Shown piece after piece: positions 18,317 to 26,742 of a stretch of 64,000 bases of DNA (positions are counted from its first letter, which is position 1; each line of letters starts with the position of its first letter). The stretch lies in NCBI GenBank assembly GCA_016713305.1, contig JADJPK010000005.1, positions 62,001 to 126,000 on the forward strand, written 5' to 3'. The translations under genes were made by a program, and so were the position numbers. This stretch comes from Betaproteobacteria bacterium. Its GTDB lineage: Bacteria > Pseudomonadota > Gammaproteobacteria > Burkholderiales > Ga0077523. Under the pieces are notes generated by a model. The model searched no databases. It was given only the letters and a program-made list of their open reading frames with translations, and was not told the DNA's origin.

Positions 18317-18523
18317 GTCATCTCCCTGTTCGACGACCTTGTCCGGCGCCGGGCACACCGGATCGGGCACCGGGATTGTGCGCCCCGCGAATCCGGTGCA
18401 CAAAATCGTGCCGCATCGGCGATGCGTGCCCGAGGTGCGCCCCGCGCAGGGGCCGATGCACGGGCGTGGCGCGGAGCTTGCGCACGCACCGGGCGTTCCG
18501 TCACCCGGTCACAGGAGAACTGC

Positions 18524-19849
18524 ATGACCAACCGCAGGAGCTTTCTGGGCAGCATCGCCGCCGCCGCAGCAGTGCCATGGGCTGCCAGGGCCGCGGAAGA
18601 ACCCTCGCCCCGCCCGGAGATCCGGGCGCTGCAGGCCGGCACGGTGGGGCAGTACCAGGGCGGCGTGTATCTGCTCCCCGCCACGTCCGAAACCGTGCAG
18701 TGGGGCTGGTTCGACCAGAACGAGACGCCCCGGGCGCGCATCCGCTCCGGCGACACCGTCGTCATGGAAACGATGATGGCCTCGCTCAACCAGGTGCTTC
18801 CTGGCGTACCCATCGAAGAGATCACGCGTCTGCGGGTGGAACACCCCGGCCGCGGCCCGCACAGCATCACCGGACCGATCTTCGTGGAAGGTGCGATGCC
18901 GGGCGATGCGCTGCGCATCAGGATCAATCGCATCGTGCCGCGCAACTACGGCTCGAACTGGAACCTGCCCGGCGAACTCAAGCTGGGTCAGTTCCCCGAC
19001 GCGTTCCCCGTGCCGCAGGTCAAGCACTTCTACCTCGATCTGCAGCGCGGCGTCACCGAGTTCGCGCCGGGGATCGAGATTCCGGTGCGTCCCTTTCCGG
19101 GCATCGTCGGCGTGGCGCGGGCGGAAAGCGGCCGCTACAGCACGGTGCCGCCCGGCCCTTTCGGCGGGAACTTGGATATCCGCGAACTGATCGCCGGGAC
19201 GACGCTCACGTTGCCGGTCTTCGTCGACGGCGCGCTGCTGTGGTCGGGAGATTCCCACGCCGCGCAGGGCAACGGCGAGATCAACCTCACGGCGATCGAG
19301 ACCGCCTTCAGTGAACTCAACCTCACGGTGGAAGTCGTCAAGGGCAAGACGCTGGCGTGGCCGCGCATCGAGTCGCCGACGCACTGGATCACCGTGGGCT
19401 ACGACCGCAACCTCAACCGCGCGCTGGAGATCCTCGTCGAGGAGACCCTGCGGTTCCTCGTCGACGAACGGGGCATGAGCGGCGGCGACGCGCGCTCGTT
19501 CATGGACAGGTTCGGCGACTGCCGCGTGGCGGAAGTGGTGAACCAGGTGAAAGGCGTGTACTGCATGCTGCCCAAGCGGCCCCGCGCGAAACCGGGTATC
19601 CGCCCCACGGGCGAGACGCGAAAGTACCTCGTGACGCACGCCACGGACCCCGATCTCATGCAGTCGATGAACCAGGCGGCCATGCGCATGATCGACCTGG
19701 TGGCGGATCGCAAGTCCATGCAGCGCATCGACGCCTACGCGCTGGCGAGCCTTGCCATGGATGCGCGGATCGGGCGCGTCGAAGCGGGTGCGATGCAGGT
19801 GCACTGCCTGCTGCCGAAGTCGATCTGGGTGGAAAAGAGGCGTTCTTAA
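18524..19849 (+). CDS. Exported acetamidase/formamidase family protein
   Basis: A 441-residue amidase-like protein of the acetamidase/formamidase (FmdA/AmdA) family, which hydrolyses short amides to ammonia and the acid. It begins with a twin-arginine signal, NRRSFLGSIAAAAAVPWAARA, so export folded to the periplasm is predicted. Conserved blocks: HSITGPIFVEGAMPGDALRI, GGNLDIRELIAGTTLTLPVF, WSGDSHAAQGNGEI with the metal-binding Asp/His, and VNQVKGVYCMLPK. Family enzymes from other bacteria are usually cytosolic, so the Tat signal is notable. ACAGGAGAAC precedes ATG 18524. Confidence 0.9.
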   Translation: MTNRRSFLGSIAAAAAVPWAARAAEEPSPRPEIRALQAGTVGQYQGGVYLLPATSETVQWGWFDQNETPRARIRSGDTVVMETMMASLNQVLPGVPIEEITRLRVEHPGRGPHSITGPIFVEGAMPGDALRIRINRIVPRNYGSNWNLPGELKLGQFPDAFPVPQVKHFYLDLQRGVTEFAPGIEIPVRPFPGIVGVARAESGRYSTVPPGPFGGNLDIRELIAGTTLTLPVFVDGALLWSGDSHAAQGNGEINLTAIETAFSELNLTVEVVKGKTLAWPRIESPTHWITVGYDRNLNRALEILVEETLRFLVDERGMSGGDARSFMDRFGDCRVAEVVNQVKGVYCMLPKRPRAKPGIRPTGETRKYLVTHATDPDLMQSMNQAAMRMIDLVADRKSMQRIDAYALASLAMDARIGRVEAGAMQVHCLLPKSIWVEKRRS

Positions 19850-19879
19850 GCTTCGAGTAAGGTCCCCGCGTTAGCGTTC

Positions 19880-19907
19880 GTTCCACCCGTCATTTGCCGG
19901 GTGGAAC
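19880..19907. promoter_or_regulatory. Perfect 10-bp hairpin between the amidase and the small exported protein
   Basis: GTTCCACCCG (19880-19889) pairs exactly with CGGGTGGAAC (19898-19907) around an 8-nt loop. It lies 31 nt after the amidase stop and 27 nt before the next ATG. There is no T-run directly after it (TGCCAGATCGCCTTTT), so it could be a weak terminator, an RNA-stabilising structure or a leader element of the downstream gene. Confidence 0.5.
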
Positions 19908-19934
19908 TGCCAGATCGCCTTTTCGGAGAACTCC

Positions 19935-20171
19935 ATGAGCATCAAGAAGCTGCTTGCCGCCTTCGCGGCTGTCGCATTTGCATTCGGTATCGGTGCCGTC
20001 CAGGCGGCCGAGGAAGCTGCCAAGGCGGAACCCGCTGCGGCCGACGCCAAGCCCGCCGACGCCAAGCCGATGAAGAAGCACAAGGCCAAGGCAAAGGCCA
20101 AGGCAAAGGCGGAAGAAGCCAAGCCCGCCGATGCCGCCGCCCCGGCTGCCGCGCCCGCCGAAAAGAAGTAA
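19935..20171 (+). CDS. Small exported Ala/Lys-rich low-complexity protein
   Basis: A 78-residue protein with a clear Sec signal peptide (MSIKKLLAAFAAVAFAFG, cleavage likely after AVQA). The mature part is made almost only of Ala, Lys, Pro, Glu and Asp, with the repeats AKPADAKP and KAKAKAKAK. GGAGAA lies 4 nt before the ATG. Such AK-rich periplasmic peptides are frequent in betaproteobacteria and have no assigned role; a charge-buffering or cell-wall binding function would be a guess. The signal peptide, ribosome site and compositional match to this class support a real gene although the length is short. Confidence 0.75.
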   Translation: MSIKKLLAAFAAVAFAFGIGAVQAAEEAAKAEPAAADAKPADAKPMKKHKAKAKAKAKAEEAKPADAAAPAAAPAEKK

Positions 20172-20454
20172 TCCGCTTCATCCGCGTCCCGCGGACGGCT
20201 CGCGAATCGTCGCGCTGCCCGCCGGACGCGGCTCGCCGGTCTGCAATCGGTGCTCTCCGCCCGCACGGCGGCTTTCGATTCGCGCATCCCGCGACGGCAT
20301 GTCCGCGGCCCGGGCGTCATACCCTGAATTTCCCCCGTTCCGGCCACCACCGGCTCCGCGCCACTCGATCGCCCTCTTTCCGAAGGCAGCGCCGGCTTGA
20401 AATGTCGCCGTCCTGTGGCTAACGTCGCGTCGACGATAGCCAGGGAAGCGAGGC

Positions 20455-21612
20455 ATGGACAGAGTGCGCAGACGATTCATCCGGCTTGCCGGCGGCGGCG
20501 CCGTCCTGTGCGTCGGCGCGCTCGTTCCGGGTTGTCAGGCAGGCATGCCGCGAGAGACCGTCGCTGCATGGAACGGTCCGCCCGACAACGAGGCAGACGT
20601 GCGCCGTTGGGCGCTGAGCCACGCGCTGCTCGCGCCGAATCCCCACAACATGCAGCCGTGGATCGCCGACATCCGCACCCCCGGCGAGATCGCGCTCCAC
20701 TACGATCTCACCCGCTCGCTTCAGGAGACGGATCCGTACTACCGACAGCTCCTGATCGGGTGCGGCGCCTTTGTCGAACTGGCCGCGATGGCGCTGCGCG
20801 AAAGGGGGATCGAACCTTCCCTGCGGTGGTTTCCCCAGGGCGAATTCGGCGCTCGTCCCGACACGCGTCCCGTTGCGGTCATCGCACTGACCCGGAAAGC
20901 CGGCGTCGAGCGCGACCCGCTGTTCGCGCAGGTGCGCAGACGGCACACGAACCGCAGTCCCTTCGAATCCGATCGCCCGGCAGACCCGGACGATCTCGCC
21001 GCCGTCGCGAAAGCAGCGAGCGTCCACGGCATCACGGCGCAGAGCGCCGGGCCCGGCGCGCTCCGCGATGCCGTCGTGACGATCGCGCGATCCGCCTGGT
21101 CGGTGGAAGTGAGCACGCCGCGCGTGTGGCAGGAGAGCGCGATGCTGACCCGGGTGGGCGCGGACGAGATCCGCAGGCACCGCGACGGCATTTCCATCGC
21201 CGATGCCATGCCGGTCATCGCCCGGTCGATCGGCGCCTACGATCCCAGGGCGCCGCTCGATCCGGGCTCTTCGGCCTTCAAGCGCATTCTGCAGATGGGC
21301 TCCGAGCAGGCGCAGACCGCGGCCGCCTGGATGTGGCTCGTGACGGAGGGAAACGGGCGCACGCAGCAGGTCGAGGCCGGGCGCGCGTACGTGCGGCTGC
21401 ATCTCGAGGCCACCGCACGGGGCCTCGCCCTCCAGCCGATGAGCCAGGTGCTGCAGGAGTACCCCGAGATGGCCTCGCTGCAGCGCACCTTCTACGACAC
21501 CGTGAAGCTGGATCCTGCGCGGCTCACGGTGCAGATGCTGGCGCGCCTGGGCTATGCCATTCCCGCGCCGCCGTCGCCGCGCCGTCCGCTCGAGGACATT
21601 CTGCGCGCCTGA
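20455..21612 (+). CDS. Acg-family nitroreductase-fold protein with lipoprotein-like Tat signal
   Basis: A 385-residue protein resembling the Acg/'twin-arginine translocation pathway signal' nitroreductases, FMN-binding proteins of the nitroreductase fold. The N-terminus RRRFIRLAGGGAVLCVGALVPGC combines a twin-arginine motif with a Cys that could be lipidated. The FMN-type regions include HALLAPNPHNMQPWI (residues 56-70), ADAMPVIARSI and the C-terminal VRLHLEATARGLALQPMSQVLQEYPE. The substrate is unknown. It is preceded by 283 nt without a gene and ends 21 nt from a convergent gene. Confidence 0.85.
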   Translation: MDRVRRRFIRLAGGGAVLCVGALVPGCQAGMPRETVAAWNGPPDNEADVRRWALSHALLAPNPHNMQPWIADIRTPGEIALHYDLTRSLQETDPYYRQLLIGCGAFVELAAMALRERGIEPSLRWFPQGEFGARPDTRPVAVIALTRKAGVERDPLFAQVRRRHTNRSPFESDRPADPDDLAAVAKAASVHGITAQSAGPGALRDAVVTIARSAWSVEVSTPRVWQESAMLTRVGADEIRRHRDGISIADAMPVIARSIGAYDPRAPLDPGSSAFKRILQMGSEQAQTAAAWMWLVTEGNGRTQQVEAGRAYVRLHLEATARGLALQPMSQVLQEYPEMASLQRTFYDTVKLDPARLTVQMLARLGYAIPAPPSPRRPLEDILRA

Positions 21613-21633
21613 GCGGCGCAGCCCGCCGGAGCT

Positions 21634-23010
21634 TCAGCGCATCGGCGAGACGGCGGCGGGTGCCGCAACCTCGAGCGTCGACAGATTGATGCGTGCCTTG
21701 ATGTGTTCGGGGTCCAGTTCCAGGGCGTGTTCGTACGCCTGCCGTGCTCCCGGGATGTCCCCCGAGGTCTGGCGCGCGTATCCGAGGTTGTTCCACACCC
21801 GTGCCTTGCGCGGCGAAGCACGCGCCGCCGACTCCCAGAAGCTCGTCTCCGTGCGGTACTCGCCGTTGCGCGAGACGGTCGCGGCGGCAAGCGCGGTGAA
21901 CACGGCCACCCACGCGGTGGTGCGAAGACCGCGGGCGCGCACGACGCCGAGTGCCGCGCCCAGCATCCACGCAGGCCCCGCGAGCGCCAGATAGAGCTGG
22001 CGATCGTTCGCGACATCGAATCTGGGCACGACGGAATTGGTGGCCGCGAGCTGCACGAAGTACCAGATGATTCCCAACGAAAGCCAGCGCCGCCTCGGCC
22101 ACTGCCACACGGCCGCGAGGCCTGCAGCGGCAAGCGTCAGTGCGGCCGGCCACAGATCCGGCGTCCAGCCGCGGCGGACCGGAAGATCGGGGTCCACATT
22201 GGTCTGCAGGGCGAGCAGCGGACGGGTCAGCAGGTAGAACTGGCCGTCGATCTGCGTCAGCAGGTTTTCCACGGCGGTCCGCGTCTCGAGGCTCGCCCCG
22301 AGAAGCGCCCGGTATCCCGGGATGCTCATGGCGGCCAGCGCGCCGCACAGAAGTGCGGCGAAGTACGGCAGGCTGGCGCGCCACGGGCTGCTCGACCCGC
22401 GCTGCGTGCGCGCCGCTTCGATCGCCAGTACCGTGAACGGAAACGTCCAGGCGTTCTCCTTCGCGCCGAACGCGCAGACGAACGCGGCGACTGCCAGGGC
22501 GGTCCACGCCGCGGGCCGCCGGGAACCGTCGCGCTTCAGGTGCGCAAGCAGGGCGAGCAGCAGGAACGTCGTCATGAGTCCGCCCGATCGCCCTGAAATG
22601 TAGGTGACCGTCTCCGTCTGCGCGGGGTGCAGCGCGAAGACTGCCGCCGCGAACCATGCCGCGAACCGCGCTCTGTCTCCGGGCAAGCCGCACAGCAGGA
22701 GCACGCGCCCGACCGCCAGGAGCAGGAGCCACGCATTGATCGCGTGCAGGGCGATGTTGACGGCGCGAAAGCCGGCGGGACCCCAGTCCGCGGCCCAGCT
22801 GGCGACGTACGTTGCCTTGAGGAGCGGCCGGATGCCCGGCATCCGATCCCACCACGCCGTCCAGGTATGGACCCCGGGGTTGTCGACGATCACGTTCCAG
22901 TCGTCGAACTGGAAGCTCGCCCCGAGCGATCCCGCGTAGACGGCCGCCACCAGCATCAGCAGCGACACGGTGCGCAGCCGTGACGAGTCTGGAGACACGG
23001 CCGGCGTCAT
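21634..23010 (-). CDS. Multi-pass membrane protein with C-terminal TPR (TMTC-like)
   Basis: A 458-residue protein with about nine to eleven hydrophobic segments and one tetratricopeptide repeat unit at the end (ARVWNNLGYARQTSGDIPGARQAYEHALELDPEH). The first extracytoplasmic loop, FQFDDWNVIVDNPGVHTW, carries the Asp-Asp pair typical of GT-C glycosyltransferases such as the TMTC/PMT-like proteins, and HPAQTETVTYISGRSG is also characteristic of that group. A lipid-linked sugar donor and a periplasmic acceptor are therefore likely but unproven. ATG 23010 overlaps the stop of the D,D-carboxypeptidase by 4 nt. Confidence 0.87.
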   Translation of the reverse strand: MTPAVSPDSSRLRTVSLLMLVAAVYAGSLGASFQFDDWNVIVDNPGVHTWTAWWDRMPGIRPLLKATYVASWAADWGPAGFRAVNIALHAINAWLLLLAVGRVLLLCGLPGDRARFAAWFAAAVFALHPAQTETVTYISGRSGGLMTTFLLLALLAHLKRDGSRRPAAWTALAVAAFVCAFGAKENAWTFPFTVLAIEAARTQRGSSSPWRASLPYFAALLCGALAAMSIPGYRALLGASLETRTAVENLLTQIDGQFYLLTRPLLALQTNVDPDLPVRRGWTPDLWPAALTLAAAGLAAVWQWPRRRWLSLGIIWYFVQLAATNSVVPRFDVANDRQLYLALAGPAWMLGAALGVVRARGLRTTAWVAVFTALAAATVSRNGEYRTETSFWESAARASPRKARVWNNLGYARQTSGDIPGARQAYEHALELDPEHIKARINLSTLEVAAPAAVSPMR

Positions 23011-23855
23011 GGCCCTGACGGGGCGGCAGCCCGGCGAGCGTGCCACTCGAACGCGCGGTCGAGCAGCGAGTGGGCATCCCACCAGCGGTTGCGCGCATCG
23101 AGCAGCACCACCCAGGCGTCCACGCCGCGGCGCCGGGCCAGGGCGATCACGCACTTGCCGGCCTTCGACGTGAAGCCGGACTTGACGCCGATCGCGCCGG
23201 GATAGCGTCCGACGAGCGCATTGCGATTGGTCACGCGCGTGCGCCGCGCGCTGTCGGCCGTCGCAATCTCCGCGTCGACACGCCGCACCTCGCGTGCGAC
23301 GGCTTCCCGTGCCATGGCCGCCTGCGCGAGCTGCAGCAGATCCGCGGCCGTCGACACGTGTCCCGCGGCGTCGTGGCCGCACGCGTTGCGAAAGCGCGTG
23401 TCGCGAAGACCCAGTTGCTGCGCCCGGGCATTCATGCGGGCCACGAACGCGTCCTCTGTCCCGTCACGCCAGAGCGCCAAGGCGAGGCAGGCGTCGTTGG
23501 CCGATGCAACGAGAGCGGCGGAAAGCAGTGCCGAGACGCGATAGCGCTCGCCCGTGCGCACTCCCAGCCGGGATCCGGTGGCGGCCGCGGCCGGGGCCGT
23601 GATGGTGACGATGCTGTCCGGCTGGTCTGCTTCGTCGACGAGCAGCGCGGTCATCAGCTTGGTGAGACTCGCCGGTGCGAGCGGTCTGGCGCTGTTGCGG
23701 CTCCAGGGCGTTTCGCCGTTCACCCGGACCAGATAGGCCGTGGCGATTCCGGGAAATGCGTCGGCGTCGGCGCGGACCGCCGTGCTCGCGCTCCACAGCG
23801 CGGCGAACGCCGCGAGAAGGGCCGCCCCGGAAACGCGCCGGCTGCGGCCCCGCAC
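23007..23855 (-). CDS. D-alanyl-D-alanine carboxypeptidase (peptidase S11)
   Basis: A 282-residue low-molecular-mass penicillin-binding protein that trims peptidoglycan stem peptides or cuts cross-links in the periplasm. A signal peptide (VSGAALLAAFAALWSAST) comes first. The three active-site motifs are present: SLTK at residues 63-66, SAN in ALVASANDA, and KSG in GVKSGFTSKAG. The start was taken as GTG 23855, 2 nt after the stop of the DUF3617 gene; the longer frame upstream runs through that gene. It lacks the C-terminal membrane anchor of DacA-type enzymes and is closer in size to PbpG. Confidence 0.9.
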   Translation of the reverse strand: MRGRSRRVSGAALLAAFAALWSASTAVRADADAFPGIATAYLVRVNGETPWSRNSARPLAPASLTKLMTALLVDEADQPDSIVTITAPAAAATGSRLGVRTGERYRVSALLSAALVASANDACLALALWRDGTEDAFVARMNARAQQLGLRDTRFRNACGHDAAGHVSTAADLLQLAQAAMAREAVAREVRRVDAEIATADSARRTRVTNRNALVGRYPGAIGVKSGFTSKAGKCVIALARRRGVDAWVVLLDARNRWWDAHSLLDRAFEWHARRAAAPSGP

Positions 23856-23857
23856 GT

Positions 23858-24865
23858 TCAGAACTTGAGGAACTTCTTCAGCTTGCCGGCGCCTTCCTTC
23901 AGCATCTCGGTCGCGCTCTTCTTCTTCGGCTCGGCCGGGGCGGACTCGCCCCCGGCCGGCGCGGCCTTCGCCGCGTCGGCGCGATCGGCCGTGTAGGAGA
24001 GGCCGCCCAGCGTCGAGCACATCTCGCGGAAATTGGCGGCCACCGACGTGTACGTGCGCCCTGCGCAGTTCTCCTTGCGCAGCGCCGCAGCTTCCGCGGG
24101 GCAACTGGACGAGACGAAGTTCCAGTCCTTGCCGTCGATCGCGCTCCTGCACACGGGACCGCTGATGGAGGCGGGGTCGATGCCGCAGGCCTGCGCCGCA
24201 TCCCGCCAGCGCGTGTCGTACTTCGATTGCCCTTCGCGGAAGCCCTTCGGGTCGCGCATCGTGGACGTCACCTTGGTGACATTGGCGCAGAAGTCCGCCT
24301 TGCGGTCCTTGCAGAACAGGGACTCTTCGGGCAGCCCCTGCGCACCGAAGAACATGGCGGGCTGGAGCTCAGCGATCATCTTGTCGCATTCCTTCGCCAG
24401 CATCGCGTTCTGCTGCCCGACCATCGCCTCGACCTTCTTGCGCGGATCCTCGTAGGTGCAATTGCCCTTGCGCTTGGCCGACATGTCCATCTTCATGGAG
24501 AACTTCTGGCCTTCGCGCGTTCCGGCCGCGGACATCGTGCCGCGCCACGCGTCCTTGCCGAGCGATTCCATCTCGCCGGTGCCGGTCCACTTGTCGGCGC
24601 CGTCCTCGCAGGCAAACTTGAAGATGTGCTTCTTGCCGCTTTGCTTCGATTCGAGCACGCGGCAGTTCTTGTCCATCATCCGCTGCTCTTCGCGCGCACC
24701 CTTGGGCGTGCAGTTCGTCTGCGTCATGGCCGGCATCTTCATGCCTTCGGACTCCATGGCCATGGTCGTTTCCCACAGTTCGTCCTGGCCCTGTTCGGCG
24801 GTCGCGGACAACGGCACGGCAATGGCGAGAAGCGCGCAGGCGGCAAGACGGGAAAGGGATTTCAT
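23858..24865 (-). CDS. DUF3617-containing exported protein
   Basis: A 335-residue protein with a Sec signal (MKSLSRLAACALLAIAVPLSATA). The first half matches the DUF3617 pattern (ELWETTMAMESEGMKMP, NCTPKG, KHIFKFACEDG, DAWRGTMSAAG), found in many proteobacterial periplasmic proteins of unknown role. The second half has eight or more cysteines (CDK, FCKDRKADFC, ACGID, VCRSA, SSCPAEAA, ENCAG, MCSTL), which suggests disulphides. The C-terminus is Lys-rich. ATG 24865 is chosen so that the signal peptide is at the start. It leads an operon with the S11 peptidase and the TMTC-like protein. Confidence 0.85.
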   Translation of the reverse strand: MKSLSRLAACALLAIAVPLSATAEQGQDELWETTMAMESEGMKMPAMTQTNCTPKGAREEQRMMDKNCRVLESKQSGKKHIFKFACEDGADKWTGTGEMESLGKDAWRGTMSAAGTREGQKFSMKMDMSAKRKGNCTYEDPRKKVEAMVGQQNAMLAKECDKMIAELQPAMFFGAQGLPEESLFCKDRKADFCANVTKVTSTMRDPKGFREGQSKYDTRWRDAAQACGIDPASISGPVCRSAIDGKDWNFVSSSCPAEAAALRKENCAGRTYTSVAANFREMCSTLGGLSYTADRADAAKAAPAGGESAPAEPKKKSATEMLKEGAGKLKKFLKF

Positions 24866-24935
24866 CGGAGGGATCGCTGCAGTGGACGATACGGCGAACG
24901 TTGCCACGCGGCCGGACACGGCGCAAGCGGAGAGG

Positions 24936-25820
24936 TCAGGCGGCTGCCCGGCGGTTCTGCCACAGCCCTTCGGCGGAGTACAGCACCAGCGCGGCCCAGA
25001 TGGCGACGTAACCCCACAGCTTCGCGGCCGGCAGGGATTCCCCGTAGAAGCTCAAGGCCAGCACGAGCTGGATGCTGGGACCCAGATACTGGATGAGGCC
25101 CAGCGTGCTCAGGGGAATGCGTCGTGCGGATGCCGCGAAGAACAGCAGAGGCATGGCCGTCACCGGACCGCTCGCGAGCACCAGCAACTGCAGGCCGGCC
25201 GATGCGCTCCAGAACACCGATTCGCCGCGGTGGTCGATCCAGGCGAGGTACACGCCGGCCGCCGGAAGTATCAGGGCGGTTTCCAGCAGCAATCCCTCGA
25301 ACGCGCCGAGCGGGGCGATCTTTCGCAGCAGGCCGTAGAGTCCGAACGCGGCGGCGAGCGCGAGACCGATCCACGGCACCGTTCCGGCGTACCCCGTGAG
25401 CCATAGCACGCCTCCTGCCGCGAACGACACGGCGATCCACTGGAGGGAGCGCAGGCGCTCGTGCAGGAACACCGCGCCCAGCAACACGTTGACGAGCGGA
25501 CTCATGAAGTAGCCGAGCGTCGCATCGACGATCCGGCCATGACTCACGGCGAAGATGTAGACGCCCCAGTTCACGAACACCATGGCGGCGCTCGCGGTGA
25601 AGACCGCCAGCGTCCGGGGGCTGCGCACCACGCCCGGGACCCACTGCCAGCCGATCCGCCACGCGATGAGGCCGCCCACGAACACGAAGGACCACACGAC
25701 GCGCTGGGCGAGCAGTTCCAGCGCCGGAACGCTGGACACGGCGTGGAAGTAGACCGGGAACAGCCCCCACAGCACGTAGGCGCAAAGCCCGTAGGTGATA
25801 CCGAGCGAAGCCCTGCTCAA
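24936..25820 (-). CDS. rarD: RarD-like EamA-family transporter
   Basis: A 294-residue inner-membrane protein with ten hydrophobic segments, in the RarD branch of the EamA/DMT superfamily. Typical features are the opening GITYGLCAYVLWGLFPVYFH, ELLAQRVVWSFVF, FVNWGVYIFAV, GYFMSPLVNVLLG and LGLIQYLGPSIQLVLALSFYGE. RarD was named for a chloramphenicol phenotype; the transported solute is not known. No ATG fits: TTG 25820 gives the family start, so its position is moderately certain. It follows phzF after 70 nt. Confidence 0.88.
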   Translation of the reverse strand: MSRASLGITYGLCAYVLWGLFPVYFHAVSSVPALELLAQRVVWSFVFVGGLIAWRIGWQWVPGVVRSPRTLAVFTASAAMVFVNWGVYIFAVSHGRIVDATLGYFMSPLVNVLLGAVFLHERLRSLQWIAVSFAAGGVLWLTGYAGTVPWIGLALAAAFGLYGLLRKIAPLGAFEGLLLETALILPAAGVYLAWIDHRGESVFWSASAGLQLLVLASGPVTAMPLLFFAASARRIPLSTLGLIQYLGPSIQLVLALSFYGESLPAAKLWGYVAIWAALVLYSAEGLWQNRRAAA

Positions 25821-25890
25821 CGCGTGCCGCCGGACGGAAGCTTTGCGGGACGCACGCGGACAAGAGGCGCCTTCGGCAAGGTCGTGCCGG

Positions 25891-26742
25891 TCACGCGGTG
25901 CCGACGCGCAACACGCCTGCGCCGAGATCCACGACGCGGCCGCCCACGCGGATGGCGCCTGCGGCATCCACGTCGAGGTGCAGCCTGCAGGCCCGCCCGA
26001 GCCGGTCGCCCTGGTGCAGAACGCGGGACCACGGCAGCGGTCCGCCCCGCAGGAGGTGCCAGCCGCCGAGATTGGCGCAGGCCGAACCGGTGCCGGGATC
26101 CTCGGCGATCGCGGCCTGCTTGCCGAAGAAGAAGCGCACCGGCATCTCCGGGGTGTCACCTTCGACGAAGCAATAGAGCTTGATCATCCCGCGGTCGTTC
26201 GCCCAGCGGGCCGCGATCGCCGGAACCGGCGCGGCACGTTCGAGCGCGTCCCCGGAGACGAGCGGGATGAGGAGCTGTTCCATGCCCGTGCTGACCCAGC
26301 ACGCGCCCTCGGCGATGTCGCTCGCGTCCAGCCCGAGCATGGCGGCGAGTTCGTCACGGCCGGCCCCCGCGGGTCGCGATGTCGGCGCATTCGCCGTGAG
26401 TGTGTAACGGTCTCCGTCCACCTCGACCGGAATCACGCCTGCCTGCATCTCCAGGGACACGCGCCGCAGACCACCGCGCATCGAGGACACGACGGCGGCC
26501 GTGCCCAGGGTAGGGTGTCCCGCGAACGGCATCTCGCCCGCCGGGGAGAAGATCCGAACGCGGGCGTCGGCCCGGTCCGACGGCAGGAGGAAGGTGGTCT
26601 CCGAGAGATTGAACTGCAGCGTGAGGGCCTGCATCGTCTCGGTGCCCAGCTCACGGCCATCCTCGAACACGCACAATGCATTTCCGGAGAGCGCCGGCTG
26701 TGCCGCGAACACGTTGACCAGGCGATAGCGGAGTTCAGCCAC
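25891..26742 (-). CDS. PhzF-family isomerase-like protein
   Basis: A 283-residue cytosolic protein of the PhzF fold (diaminopimelate-epimerase-like). The paired half-site motifs are GNALCVF, SETTFLLP with the catalytic Glu, MPFAGHPTLGTA in the first half, and EDPGTGSACANLGGW in the second. PhzF isomerises a phenazine precursor; most homologues such as this one have no known substrate, and there are no other phenazine genes. The start is GTG 26742, overlapping the mpl stop by 8 nt, so it is translated from the mpl message. Confidence 0.9.
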   Translation of the reverse strand: MAELRYRLVNVFAAQPALSGNALCVFEDGRELGTETMQALTLQFNLSETTFLLPSDRADARVRIFSPAGEMPFAGHPTLGTAAVVSSMRGGLRRVSLEMQAGVIPVEVDGDRYTLTANAPTSRPAGAGRDELAAMLGLDASDIAEGACWVSTGMEQLLIPLVSGDALERAAPVPAIAARWANDRGMIKLYCFVEGDTPEMPVRFFFGKQAAIAEDPGTGSACANLGGWHLLRGGPLPWSRVLHQGDRLGRACRLHLDVDAAGAIRVGGRVVDLGAGVLRVGTA

